Below, piece by piece: positions 43,462-52,570 of a stretch of DNA of 64,000 nt; the stretch's first letter is position 1, and each line of letters opens with the position of its first letter. The notes under the pieces were generated by a model, which saw only the letters and a program-made list of their open reading frames with translations, made no database searches and had not been told where the DNA came from. The DNA is taken from the NCBI GenBank assembly GCA_902363835.1, contig CABJBM010000004.1:124001-188000 (forward strand), in the 5' to 3' direction. Both the position numbers and the translations under genes were made by a program. The stretch comes from Lachnospiraceae bacterium (GTDB lineage: Bacteria; Bacillota; Clostridia; Lachnospirales; Lachnospiraceae).

Positions 43462-43767
43462 ATGGAAATGGGGAAAGAAATGAATATCCAAAAGCTGATT
43501 GCAGATGACGGCATAGACCTTGATCACATGTATTCTATTTTAGAGAATGCCGGTCTGACGCAGTACCTTATTGTTAAACGGGAAAAATTACTGGATTATG
43601 TGAAAGAGAATATTGATCGAAACAGGAAAGTTGCACCGTTAATCAAGAGCATAGAAGACAATCCATATGCAAAGTACTACCGGTTTGATAGGAGCAGCTG
43701 TTCCAATTTGCCGGCAGTGCCTGTTTATGACAAAAAGGATATGGCGAAAGACATAGGAAATGAGTAG
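43462..43767 (+). CDS. Hypothetical protein (101 aa)
   Basis: An open frame with protein-like composition (MNIQKLIADDGIDLDHMYSI, then LIVKREKLLDYVKENIDRNR). The internal Met near residue 6 after GGGAAAG is another possible start. No domain recognised. The product is probably a small cytoplasmic helical protein of the element. Confidence 0.5.
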   Translation: MEMGKEMNIQKLIADDGIDLDHMYSILENAGLTQYLIVKREKLLDYVKENIDRNRKVAPLIKSIEDNPYAKYYRFDRSSCSNLPAVPVYDKKDMAKDIGNE

Positions 43768-43884
43768 CCCATTTTTAAGATGGAATATATAAGAAGGCTT
43801 CCTATAACGAATGATCAAAATATAAGTTTTTATAAAAAATGAAATATCAGATTTTACACTATCAGAAAAATGGAGGAAAAGCAA

Positions 43885-44844
43885 ATGGAATACAATCAGT
43901 TCTTATTGAAGGTTCAGACAGAGATAGAAAAGCAGTTAGGAGACGGTTTTCATGTGAGGGTTCAACGGATTCTTAAGAATAATGACACGGTGCTGGAGGG
44001 GCTGGTGATTTCCAAAGGAAAGGAACATCTTTCCCCTACGATCTATTTGAATCCATACTTTGAAGAGTTTCAGCGAGGAATGGGAATGCAGGAAATCATA
44101 GGACGGCTCCTGGGTGTCTATGAGCAGAATGTAAATATTTCCTTTGGAAATGCAAAAGTGGAGGAGTTGGTTGATTTTAACAACTTAAGAGATAAAGTGG
44201 CTTATAAGCTCATACATCGAGCGTCTAATCAGGAGCTGTTAAAAGAGGTTCCTTATGTGGAATTTCTGGATCTGGCGGTCATTTTTTATCTGTTCCTGGG
44301 GGAATGCAGAAGCGGACAAATGACGGCACTTATTTACAATACCCATATGGTATCCTGGGGCACAACGAAGGAGGAATTATTTCAACTGGCAAAGAAGAAT
44401 ACCCCAGAGCTTTTCCCTGCTCGTATCAGAAATATGAAAGAGAATATCAGAGAGCTTTTGAACGGAGCTTTGGAAGACTTTGGTGATGCTGGAATCATGG
44501 ATGAACTGCTGGGAGAGGACCAGGTTCCGTTATATGTTCTGTCCAATCAGAGAATGATGAATGGCGCCTGCTGTATCCTGTATGAGAACTTTCTGGAAGG
44601 ATTTGCTAAGGATCAGGGAGCGGATCTTATCATACTCCCATCAAGTATCCATGAAACGCTGCTAATCCCAGACCAGAGGGAGACTTCCTATGAGGAACTT
44701 GGCGCCATGGTGAATGAAATCAATCAAAGCGACGTTCCGGAAGAGGAGCGTCTGTCCAACCAGGTATACCGTTATTCCCGTTCTTCTGGAACGGTTGAGA
44801 TCCTATTTCAATCAGAGGCATGTTTGATCAACAGGAAGGAGTAA
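43885..44844 (+). CDS. DUF5688 family protein
   Basis: About 319 residues. The N-terminal YNQFLLKVQTEIEKQLGDGF, VISKGKEHLSPTIYLNPYFE and the C-terminal YVLSNQRMMNGACCILYENF and DLIILPSSIHETLLIP are typical of DUF5688, a family of unknown function abundant in Lachnospiraceae mobile elements. ATG 43885 follows GGAGG by eight bases; an in-frame start at 43870 overlaps that site. Confidence 0.85.
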   Translation: MEYNQFLLKVQTEIEKQLGDGFHVRVQRILKNNDTVLEGLVISKGKEHLSPTIYLNPYFEEFQRGMGMQEIIGRLLGVYEQNVNISFGNAKVEELVDFNNLRDKVAYKLIHRASNQELLKEVPYVEFLDLAVIFYLFLGECRSGQMTALIYNTHMVSWGTTKEELFQLAKKNTPELFPARIRNMKENIRELLNGALEDFGDAGIMDELLGEDQVPLYVLSNQRMMNGACCILYENFLEGFAKDQGADLIILPSSIHETLLIPDQRETSYEELGAMVNEINQSDVPEEERLSNQVYRYSRSSGTVEILFQSEACLINRKE

Positions 44845-45015
44845 TACCTATCCCGGTGGAACCGGGTTTGCAAGTGGAGAACAGCGATGGCCTGCAGTAA
44901 AATTACTCATCGTGGCTACAAGTTCCAGTAAGGCTAAAACCTAAACAGAAACGGCTGGTTCGTATCATAGCAATCTAAAAAATTACCACTTCACCGGAAA
45001 CGGTAAGTGGCTGGT
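44845..45015 (+). other. Leader region with two hairpins before the PAPS-reductase-like gene
   Basis: CCCGGT/ACCGGG (44854-44868) and CCACTT..GGTAAGTGG (44985-45010) can fold. The second ends at the start codon of the following gene, which has no clear ribosome site, so translation there may depend on structure. Confidence 0.35.
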
Positions 45016-45771
45016 ATGAAAGTATGTTGGTTCAGTACCGGAATCTCGTCTTTTGCAGCATGTTATCTTACGAAAGATATCGATAAAATTGTCTATACCC
45101 ATGTGGAAGATCAGCATCAGGACAGTCTGCGTTTTTTACAGGACTGTGAAAAGTTACTGGGCAGGAAGATTGAAATCCTTCAATCGGATCTTTATAAAGA
45201 TGTCAACGATGTAATCGAAAGAACCAGATACATAAACGGTGCCTATGGCGCTGCCTGTACAAAGTGGTTAAAGAAACAGGTGAGGAAGAAGTGGGAAAGA
45301 GAAAATCCAGGATTTCATAGTTATGTTTGGGGATATGATGCCAACGAGAAACGCCGAGCACAAGCGGTCAGAGAAGCATTTCCGGATTATGATCATGAAT
45401 TTTCGTTAATTGAACAGGGATTAACAAAGGCAGAGTGTCATGGAATTGCGAGCTGGCTTGGACTGAAACGTCCCGTCATGTATGACCTTGGCTATCCCAA
45501 TAATAACTGCATCGGTTGTGTAAAAGGCGGTATGGGGTATTGGAATAAAATCAGAGTAGATTTCCCGGAAGTGTTTGAGCGGCGGGCAAGGCAGGAAAGA
45601 GAAATAGGCCGCAGCTGCATAAAAGGTATATTCTTAGACGAACTGGAACCGGACAGGGGGAATATGAACATGGAAGTCTTTGAGGATTGTTCCATAGCAT
45701 GTCAATTATTGACCTGGGGGAAAAATGAGAAGCATAAGGAAGTCCATCCGGGAAAAACAAAAGATTCTTAA
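45016..45771 (+). CDS. Phage-type PAPS-reductase-like PP-loop protein
   Basis: About 251 residues. The N-terminal CWFSTGISSFAACYL is a variant PP-loop that binds ATP (usually SGGxxS). CTKWLKKQVRKKW and the cysteine pair CIGCVKGGMGYW follow. It is related to PAPS reductase-like proteins on phages and plasmids, some of which take part in DNA or RNA modification; sulfate assimilation is unlikely without partners. GTG 45007 is an alternative start. Confidence 0.75.
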   Translation: MKVCWFSTGISSFAACYLTKDIDKIVYTHVEDQHQDSLRFLQDCEKLLGRKIEILQSDLYKDVNDVIERTRYINGAYGAACTKWLKKQVRKKWERENPGFHSYVWGYDANEKRRAQAVREAFPDYDHEFSLIEQGLTKAECHGIASWLGLKRPVMYDLGYPNNNCIGCVKGGMGYWNKIRVDFPEVFERRARQEREIGRSCIKGIFLDELEPDRGNMNMEVFEDCSIACQLLTWGKNEKHKEVHPGKTKDS

Positions 45772-45787
45772 GCGAGGAGGAAAGCTC

Positions 45788-46021
45788 ATGCAAGAGAAAC
45801 TTGTAACATATCTGCAGGAGTTTATTGCAGAAAACAACTGGGATGAGGATAACGTACCGGAACAGGCCAGGGCCATATTTACGACCCTGTGCTTTGCCGG
45901 GGGTGTAGATCCTGATACAAAAGAAGCGAATTACATTTTACAGATGCTCTATCAATCAGTGACAGAAAAAATTATTCCATATGAAGCGTTCCAAAATTTC
46001 ATGCTGGAATTGATCGTGTAA
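45788..46021 (+). CDS. Hypothetical protein (77 aa)
   Basis: ATG 45788 follows GAGGAGGAA. The acidic protein reads MQEKLVTYLQEFIAENNWDE and ends QNFMLELIV. Family unknown; it lies between the PP-loop protein and a larger hypothetical gene in the accessory block. Confidence 0.6.
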   Translation: MQEKLVTYLQEFIAENNWDEDNVPEQARAIFTTLCFAGGVDPDTKEANYILQMLYQSVTEKIIPYEAFQNFMLELIV

Positions 46022-46122
46022 AAAGGAATGACGGTCACAGGATTGTTTCCCTGTCAGGGGTGTCAGTCTGACAAATACCAGGAACAAGAAAACCATTCCT
46101 ATATGCAAAGAAAGGGAATCAT

Positions 46123-46947
46123 ATGAACTTGTTGAATATTTATTGTCTGGTGCAGGAATTTTATGCCATTGAGGCAATCTCAGCCCTGCTGTCTTCCAAC
46201 CAGGGCAGCAATCTGGAACCAATGAGGCACAGTCACAGCCGGTGGTATCGTGATTTTTGCGATTTCCGGGATACATATATTCTGAAATTCGCATCTGCCA
46301 TTTATGATTATACGGTTTCGGTTGTTGCGGCAGAACTGCGTCATTGCAGATCTCAAGCCTCCCAGTATATACAGGACTATTACTCGTCGGAACAGTCAAG
46401 AAATGACGTCTATCGTGATTGTTCCGTATATAACAAAAACGATATTTTAAAAGCGGGTCTCCGGATGTTTGACACGGAACGGGTGGACTGGAGTTCCTCT
46501 TTCGGTGGAGAAAAATGGAAGCAGATCGCAAAGGCAGGGCTTTTAAAGGGGAAAGTCAGCGACATCATATTTGTTGACCACTGCGTGGATCTGTCTCACA
46601 ATTGCAGCATTTATTTTGATAAGAAAGCAGGGATTTTTTTCCTGGAGAACTTAACGCAATACAAAGAACTGCTGGATTTAAAACGGATTTGTGAACCCCA
46701 GGTTTTGCTCCGTACCAGGCAAGGGGCTCAATTCAACCGGTTCCTATTCCGGGCAAATACCTTACACATCCTGGAGGGAAAGGCAGAAGGAGATCCCCAT
46801 CTTGCTGACCGCAGCGAGGCCGAAACGCTTCTGCTGGATTACCGCCCTGTTGTGTGGGGAAATAAGCGGTTGGATTATTCAGAAAGCAACATCATAACGC
46901 AGCAATATTTCGGCAGCAGAGACCGTGAATATGCACGGGCTGCGTAA
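46123..46947 (+). CDS. Hypothetical protein (274 aa)
   Basis: A soluble protein rich in aromatic residues and Arg (HSRWYRDFCDFRDTYILKFA). Its middle, WKQIAKAGLLKGKVSDIIFV then SIYFDKKAGIFFLENL, looks alpha/beta. No catalytic motif recognised. GAAAGGGA precedes the ATG and the phosphatase-like gene overlaps its 3' end region. It belongs to the same transcription block as the DUF5688 and methyltransferase genes. Confidence 0.6.
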   Translation: MNLLNIYCLVQEFYAIEAISALLSSNQGSNLEPMRHSHSRWYRDFCDFRDTYILKFASAIYDYTVSVVAAELRHCRSQASQYIQDYYSSEQSRNDVYRDCSVYNKNDILKAGLRMFDTERVDWSSSFGGEKWKQIAKAGLLKGKVSDIIFVDHCVDLSHNCSIYFDKKAGIFFLENLTQYKELLDLKRICEPQVLLRTRQGAQFNRFLFRANTLHILEGKAEGDPHLADRSEAETLLLDYRPVVWGNKRLDYSESNIITQQYFGSRDREYARAA

Positions 46948-46960
46948 ATGGGGGATTGAC

Positions 46961-47662
46961 ATGAGTAAAAGAAAAAAGAATGCGAACAGGAGAGTGCACG
47001 CACGGGTATGCCATACCGGACCGGTGGAAGTAACGAAAAACTTATTTTGCGGCAGTGAAAAGGAAGCCCTCGTCATGGCGGTGGCGCCAATTCAAGTGGA
47101 TATGCTGGTTCCCTTAAACGATTTGGATGCAAAGGTATGGGACCTGGGGTTTCGCGGGGAAATCCTGTATTGTCCGATCAGGGATTTTGGGACTTTACCG
47201 GATGATGTGTTAGAACCATTCATCACAAGAATACTCGACAGGTTAAGCAGCAATAAAAAGGTGGGTCTGTTCTGCGTGGGAGGCCATGGAAGGACCGGTT
47301 ATATAGCGTCCATTGTATTAGGCCGGCTGGGATATCAGGACCCCATTGGATTTTTGAGAACGCACTATTGTAAGGAAGCCGTTGAAAGCAATGAGCAGGT
47401 TCAGCACATCGCCGATGTGTTAGGCCGCCCGGAGCTGGCAGAAAAGTATAAAAGAACATATGGAGGCGGGAACGGTTTCATGGCTTACAGACACTTTGGA
47501 TTTGACCGTGAATATTTCTCGTGGTTTTCCGCAAGGGAGACTGCAGAGGCGCATATCTGTGATGAATGTACTTACTTTGGCTCGTGCGGATGCCGAATTT
47601 ATGCAGATTATTTTGTGAGAGAATATGACCCGGCCTGTACTGACTTTATAGAAAAAGATTGA
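46961..47662 (+). CDS. Tyrosine/dual-specificity phosphatase-like protein with Cys-rich tail
   Basis: About 233 residues. GLFCVGGHGRTGYIASIVLG near residue 105 is the C-x5-R phosphatase loop. An upstream LVPLNDLDAKVW-YCPIRDFG region suits the general-acid loop. The C-terminus has a cysteine cluster (CDECTYFGSCGC, then PACTDF) that could bind metal. ATG 46961 follows GGGGGA. Phosphatases of this type occur on phages and conjugative elements; substrate unknown (phosphoprotein, nucleotide or RNA). Confidence 0.75.
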   Translation: MSKRKKNANRRVHARVCHTGPVEVTKNLFCGSEKEALVMAVAPIQVDMLVPLNDLDAKVWDLGFRGEILYCPIRDFGTLPDDVLEPFITRILDRLSSNKKVGLFCVGGHGRTGYIASIVLGRLGYQDPIGFLRTHYCKEAVESNEQVQHIADVLGRPELAEKYKRTYGGGNGFMAYRHFGFDREYFSWFSARETAEAHICDECTYFGSCGCRIYADYFVREYDPACTDFIEKD

Positions 47663-47780
47663 TGATGCTCCAGCATTTCATAAAGCCCTCAATGGGGCGG
47701 TGTAAACTCAAACAAAAACCTGGCCGGAGCTGTGTGCTTCGGCTGGGAAATTAAAACAGATCAGGAGGACAAAGACAGAG

Positions 47781-48731
47781 ATGGAACAGAATTATTATAC
47801 GATCAACGAACAGACCGCAAGGACGGCAAAACATATCAATTCATTAGATGATTATGTAGCAGGGAGTGCCACTGCGGAGTATAAAAAATATGTAGACCGG
47901 ATTTATGCTGTCGTGGATCAGATCAAAGAAAGAAAACCCCATTTAACGGAGAAAGCCGTAAAAATGGCGGACCGTTACAGCCGGAAGCTGGCAGAATATT
48001 ATAACAACTATTACCGGAATGAAGCGAGTTGTCCCAGTGTAATGATTTCCGGTCCTGCAAATTTCCCTGTACGAAAGAAGGAGAAGCAGAACCGGCGCAG
48101 GGAAAAGCTGATGAAAGACTGGGAGTATTTACAGTCTTATGCAGGAAAAATCGAATATCTGCTGACGATGGAACAGCCGATCTTATCAGGAGATGAAAAT
48201 GCAGTTATGCTTCTGGAAGAAAAGCTGAAAAAGCTGGAATCAGACCAGGCCATGATGAAAGCAGTCAATTCCTACTACCGGAAGAATCAGACACTGAAGG
48301 GCTGCCCGGAGCTGACACCGGAGCAAACCGAAAGGCTGAAAAAGGAAATGGGTCGTGATTTTCATTATGAAAATAAGCCATTCATGTCCTACCAGCTTAC
48401 AAATCAAAATGCCACAATCAGAAATACAAGATTTCGTCTGGAACAGCTGAAAAAGGAAAAAGATGCCGGAACAACGGAACGGGAGAACCGCTTCTTTCAG
48501 ATGGTAGAGAACAAAGAACTTATGCGGTTACAGCTGATCTTTGACGGAAAACCAGAGCCGGAAGTCCGGGAAATATTGAAAACCAATGGATTTAAGTGGA
48601 GTCCGAAAAACGGCTGCTGGCAAAGGCAGCTGACAGGTAATGCAAGGTATGCTGTCAGGAGAGTTATCCAGGCACTAGAGAAAATGGAAGCTGCGGGAAC
48701 AGAAGCGGATGGAGCTGTGAACATCAGCTAA
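47781..48731 (+). CDS. Hypothetical conjugative-element protein (316 aa)
   Basis: A long helical, Lys/Glu-rich protein with coiled-coil character (residues about 35-230). The C-terminal domain (MRLQLIFDGKPEPEVREILK, then WSPKNGCWQRQLTGNARYAV) recurs in several ICE and plasmid proteins, including some antirestriction or methyltransferase-associated ones. AGGAGG precedes the ATG. It lies directly upstream of the DNA methyltransferase gene. Function unknown. Confidence 0.65.
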   Translation: MEQNYYTINEQTARTAKHINSLDDYVAGSATAEYKKYVDRIYAVVDQIKERKPHLTEKAVKMADRYSRKLAEYYNNYYRNEASCPSVMISGPANFPVRKKEKQNRRREKLMKDWEYLQSYAGKIEYLLTMEQPILSGDENAVMLLEEKLKKLESDQAMMKAVNSYYRKNQTLKGCPELTPEQTERLKKEMGRDFHYENKPFMSYQLTNQNATIRNTRFRLEQLKKEKDAGTTERENRFFQMVENKELMRLQLIFDGKPEPEVREILKTNGFKWSPKNGCWQRQLTGNARYAVRRVIQALEKMEAAGTEADGAVNIS

Positions 48732-48871
48732 GTGAAAGCGCTGGTCTATGGAAGGCGGCCCAACGTTATCTCATTGCCGATTCCATCTATTCTAACTGCA
48801 TAAACAGCAAAATGGATATAGATACGGTAGATTTGTTGTATCCCATAAATATATTGAAGGAAAAAAGAAAA

Positions 48872-49624
48872 ATGAAGTTTGCAGAAAACATTTTAAGCAT
48901 TTTAGCGGAATGCAGAATGGAAGAAAATACACTTTATTTACCAGAGAGACAACTTGACCGAAAAACCTATGAGGCTGTAAACAAATGTCTTGTAGCTATC
49001 GGAGGCAGATGGAACCGTAAGGCAAAGGGGCACATCTTTGACTATGATCCCCAAGAAGCATTTGAAAACCTTATCCTTACTGGAGAAACTGAAGACATGA
49101 AAAAAATCTTTCAGTTCTTCCCGACTCCCCGTCCGGTTGCCGAAATCGTCTGTGATCTGGCGGAGCTTGTAAACGGGCAGAGCATTTTAGAACCATCATG
49201 CGGCAAAGGCGATCTGGCAGATGTTATCTATGAGAGAGCACCGGAACATCTTGTTTGCATTGAGACCAACAAGGATATGAAAAAATATCTTGATGAAAAA
49301 TCCTATCCGAGCATGGTGGGGATTGATTTCCTTGCCTATAAGCCAGAGAAAATCAGATCAATTGACCGCATTGTGATGAATCCACCGTTTAGCAGGCAAC
49401 AGGATATCGACCAAATTTATCATGCGTTTGGTCTGTTAAAATCAAGAGGAATCCTGGTGTCGGTCCTGTCCTCGTCTCCATTCTTCCGGACGAACGAAAA
49501 ATCAATTCAATTCAGAAAATGGCTCCAATTTCTGGATGCCGAAATCATAGATGTTCCAGAGGGCGCGTTCAAGGAAATCGGTACGATGATCCGAACCAAA
49601 ATCATAAAAATCGTTAAACCGTAG
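48872..49624 (+). CDS. Class I DNA adenine methyltransferase-like protein
   Basis: About 250 residues. QSILEPSCGKGDLADVIYE near residue 105 is the SAM-binding motif and IVMNPPFSRQQDIDQIYHAF near residue 165 is the NPPF catalytic motif of N6-adenine methyltransferases. No cognate nuclease is adjacent, so it is probably an orphan methylase that protects the element. ATG 48872 follows GAAGGA; the frame is open from 48812. Confidence 0.85.
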   Translation: MKFAENILSILAECRMEENTLYLPERQLDRKTYEAVNKCLVAIGGRWNRKAKGHIFDYDPQEAFENLILTGETEDMKKIFQFFPTPRPVAEIVCDLAELVNGQSILEPSCGKGDLADVIYERAPEHLVCIETNKDMKKYLDEKSYPSMVGIDFLAYKPEKIRSIDRIVMNPPFSRQQDIDQIYHAFGLLKSRGILVSVLSSSPFFRTNEKSIQFRKWLQFLDAEIIDVPEGAFKEIGTMIRTKIIKIVKP

Positions 49625-49736
49625 TTGCCTGAACTGGACAAGGGTTCATAATACATCAATTCAAATGGGCGGAGTTATGAATATCAGCTGTAGCAGGAAG
49701 ATTACAGAATTTAATTTGATAAATGAATAAGGAAAG

Positions 49737-49771
49737 AGGCTGCTATCCGATTCAGAGATAGCAGCCTTTTT
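49737..49771 (+). terminator. Terminator closing the accessory block
   Basis: AGGCTGCTATC (49737-49747) and GATAGCAGCCT (49757-49767) form a perfect 11-bp stem followed by TTTT. Confidence 0.92.
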
Positions 49772-49932
49772 GCTTGAAATAGCAGCATAATATTAAATGA
49801 AAACTTAGATACAATGGATTTCCTATCGGCACATATTCTTGAGTGAACCTGTTTCGAGATAATCATATTCATCAGGTAAAGCCAAACAGGTTTAGTCCAT
49901 AATTCCAAAGACAGGCTTACCTGTGATTCTTA

Positions 49933-50028
49933 AAAACCCACATATACTACAACATGCTCTTCTATATTTACCTAAAATCTTATTTTTGTGCAAAAAATGG
50001 AACAAAGCACAAACTATATGTGGGTTTT
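49933..50028 (-). repeat. Long nested inverted repeat at the 3' end of the 552-aa gene
   Basis: Outer arms AAAACCCACATATA (49933-49946) and TATATGTGGGTTTT (50015-50028) are exact inverted repeats. Nested inside, TTTGTGC (49985-49991) and GCACAAA (50006-50012) form a second stem. The structure begins seven bases after the minus-strand stop, so it could terminate or stabilise that transcript; it lacks the form of a simple terminator. The rest of 49772-50034 holds no gene. Confidence 0.6.
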
Positions 50029-50034
50029 GAGCGG

Positions 50035-51693
50035 TTAACGACTTAATAATTCGGCAGTACATGAAATGATAAAGCTTTCGCTTAAACGCCTAAAATTTTT
50101 ATTTAAATATTCTTGACTGATTAACACAGGCATGGGCTTTGACTGGTGATTGTATGTGCTTAGAATGACCTTTCTTAAAATATCATAGTCGATGGAAGTG
50201 TTAGGATAATCCGGGAGGATAAAATTATCCTGTACTGGTTTCTGAACTTCCTCCTTTGCATTTGGTTTTTTAGGAAAACAAACATCATTGGATTTATCCA
50301 TCAAGTATTTCGTTTTTTCTGTTACATCATTAAAAGTAGTACTCTCTGAAAGATGTTTATTTAAAACTTTATATAGATCCAGTAAATTTTGTGCTGTTGA
50401 TTGTTCAGGCTTTGAAAAAGAATCATAGAGCGATACAAAAAAATAACTTTCATAAATGGGAAAAGCGAATGTGACCATGTAGTTTATAAAATTACGATAA
50501 CAATTTTTCCATTGACTAAGCGTGTCAAACGAGTCAGTGATTTTATTGGTTCGTTTATCAAAGTAAGCCATAGAATCAGGTTTAAGAATCTTCTCAATCA
50601 AAAAGGAAGAATTGAAATCACGATAATCTGTACAACAATCAAATGCCATCTGAAGCAACAAATGGCGGCTGAATGTATTTGGAAGATTCATGCCGCTTGA
50701 TACAAATTCGATAAAAGTGTCATCGTTAAATGGAAGATTGTGCCTTTTGGAAAGCGCTTCAATATTTTTTGTAAGACAGTAGATAAAATCAAAATGAAAC
50801 GTTTGTTCCAGCTTATACTTATAATATATAAGATCGGAGCGGGTCATAAAGTTTTCAATGTCATCAGCTGGCATTTTTGTAATTATATATTGAAGCTCTG
50901 CTACGCTTTTTATAAATTGCGTTATCTTTGCTGGTGTAATATTTTGTGTCACATCATACAGTCTGAATATATTTTTTAATAGAGGGACATTGCCTCTTAA
51001 GGACTGTAACAGAGGTACACTGTTTAATGGTATCGTAAACTTTTCCTGTTTATCTCCTGATTTGGATAACGATATTTGTTCACCAATATATTGGTAGTTT
51101 GGGTATTTGCCAAATAATTTTTTTAGCGTCATAAAACTTTTAGGATAGGAATTATAGGAATCATTTGAAGCTTTAACGGAATTTACCGCGCCATACAAGC
51201 AGTAATCGTCATCATTGTTAAAGATAAAAGGTTTATCAGAACCTTCGGATATTTTAAAATAGTCATGGTCATAGGCATAATTGAATCCCAAATAATTGAT
51301 ATGACGGGCAAGCTGATATGGTTTAATAGATATAACATGGAAAATCATATAATGAAGTTTATCAAACGTTGCAAGAATGCAGTGGTCGTTGATCATTTTT
51401 TTCCAGACATTGTGATAACCATGGAGAGTACCAAGTTCTCCTATTGGAGGAAGTGAAACCCCTCTGGGTATATTCGTTTTCTCATTTCCAAAAAATTTAA
51501 CTCCTCCTTCACCCAAAATTTCTTTACAGGATTCATGCATATCCTCCAATATTTGTTCCAGGACAGGTTCATCGTTTTGAAGAGATGATTGATATTTCTT
51601 TGAATGATAAGAGATGTTAGCGCCATAGATGAGAATATTTCGTGCCTCTGTAATATATACTTCAAAATTTTTTGGATTTATAGACTGATACAT
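50035..51693 (-). CDS. Unknown 552-aa protein, lone antisense gene
   Basis: A low-GC gene on the strand opposite to all neighbours. It is soluble, with no signal peptide, rich in Asn, Tyr, Phe and Ser (MYQSINPKNFEVYITEARNI, then FMTRSDLIYYKYKLEQTFHF). No nuclease, ATPase or other motif is recognisable. The ATG follows a GGAG-like site (AGGAGAAG). Base composition and orientation differ clearly from flanking genes, indicating independent acquisition. A single-gene defence or regulatory cargo is possible, but nothing in the sequence proves it. Confidence 0.7.
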   Translation of the reverse strand: MYQSINPKNFEVYITEARNILIYGANISYHSKKYQSSLQNDEPVLEQILEDMHESCKEILGEGGVKFFGNEKTNIPRGVSLPPIGELGTLHGYHNVWKKMINDHCILATFDKLHYMIFHVISIKPYQLARHINYLGFNYAYDHDYFKISEGSDKPFIFNNDDDYCLYGAVNSVKASNDSYNSYPKSFMTLKKLFGKYPNYQYIGEQISLSKSGDKQEKFTIPLNSVPLLQSLRGNVPLLKNIFRLYDVTQNITPAKITQFIKSVAELQYIITKMPADDIENFMTRSDLIYYKYKLEQTFHFDFIYCLTKNIEALSKRHNLPFNDDTFIEFVSSGMNLPNTFSRHLLLQMAFDCCTDYRDFNSSFLIEKILKPDSMAYFDKRTNKITDSFDTLSQWKNCYRNFINYMVTFAFPIYESYFFVSLYDSFSKPEQSTAQNLLDLYKVLNKHLSESTTFNDVTEKTKYLMDKSNDVCFPKKPNAKEEVQKPVQDNFILPDYPNTSIDYDILRKVILSTYNHQSKPMPVLISQEYLNKNFRRLSESFIISCTAELLSR

Positions 51694-51868
51694 ATAGTAA
51701 CTTCTCCTTTTTTGTCTTATATCATTGAATGATACTATATATAAAATTAAAAAACAATAGATTTTGTAATGTTTTATTTATAGTAACTATGTGGCATAAT
51801 TATGTTACGGCAGGGAAATAGGTTTGCGCAAACGAAATTCCCCATTAAAAAGTGAAGGAGAAAGATTT

Positions 51869-52570
51869 ATGGAAGAGAATCAATTTAATCCCTATCCGCA
51901 GTATAACTCGGTTGGCTATAATGGTGCGTTAAGTTCACAGCCCCCGAAGGTTCCGCCATATTCCGCATACGAATATAAGGCCAGGGTGGATTTTGAGAAA
52001 GAAGCGAATTTAATACAAATGAAGACATTTACAGAGATAGAGAAGCATAAGGAAAAAAGGGCTATTGATAAAGAGAACTTCGCGGAACTGCTGCGGGTCA
52101 AAACAGACTTACAAATTAAACGTGACATGTTGTCTGAAACAATCATGATTACGGATCAGGGAATGCTCAGACGGAAGCAGGATTTTATGCTGGAAGCGAG
52201 CAAGGATTATTATTGTGCAAATTTTTCTATCCCCATACAACCGGTTCAATTCAAGACGGCAGGGATTGACTATACAGTTCTATGTATGCGAACGAGGATA
52301 GAGCGGTTAGGTGAAAAAGATTTATACTTTGATTTAAGGAAGGATGATGCCAATTATTATCGCCGAAAATTTCGTAATGCAGGCATAATTTTTAAGAAAA
52401 AAAGAAGGGAGGGTGATGAATTTTTTTTCGATGTTATTCAGGCGGTTATAGGTATCTCCCGAACCGTGGAAGTGCCCGGAGCGTATGGTTTTTATACAGT
52501 AGAGGGCATGTTACAGTATGCGGATAAAAAAACAATGCTCTGGAAAGCGGTGTTAGATTATGCAAAATGA
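51869..52570 (+). CDS. First gene of the HerA-type module, unknown function
   Basis: About 233 residues from ATG 51869 after GAAGGAG. The N-terminus is Pro/Asn/Tyr-rich and disordered (MEENQFNPYPQYNS). A coiled coil follows (about 45-110). The C-terminal alpha/beta region (FKTAGIDYTVLCMRTRIERL, then DVIQAVIGISRTVEVPGAYG) may bind a partner. It overlaps the next gene by 11 bases. Family not recognised; probably a partner of the ATPase encoded two genes downstream. Confidence 0.65.
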   Translation: MEENQFNPYPQYNSVGYNGALSSQPPKVPPYSAYEYKARVDFEKEANLIQMKTFTEIEKHKEKRAIDKENFAELLRVKTDLQIKRDMLSETIMITDQGMLRRKQDFMLEASKDYYCANFSIPIQPVQFKTAGIDYTVLCMRTRIERLGEKDLYFDLRKDDANYYRRKFRNAGIIFKKKRREGDEFFFDVIQAVIGISRTVEVPGAYGFYTVEGMLQYADKKTMLWKAVLDYAK

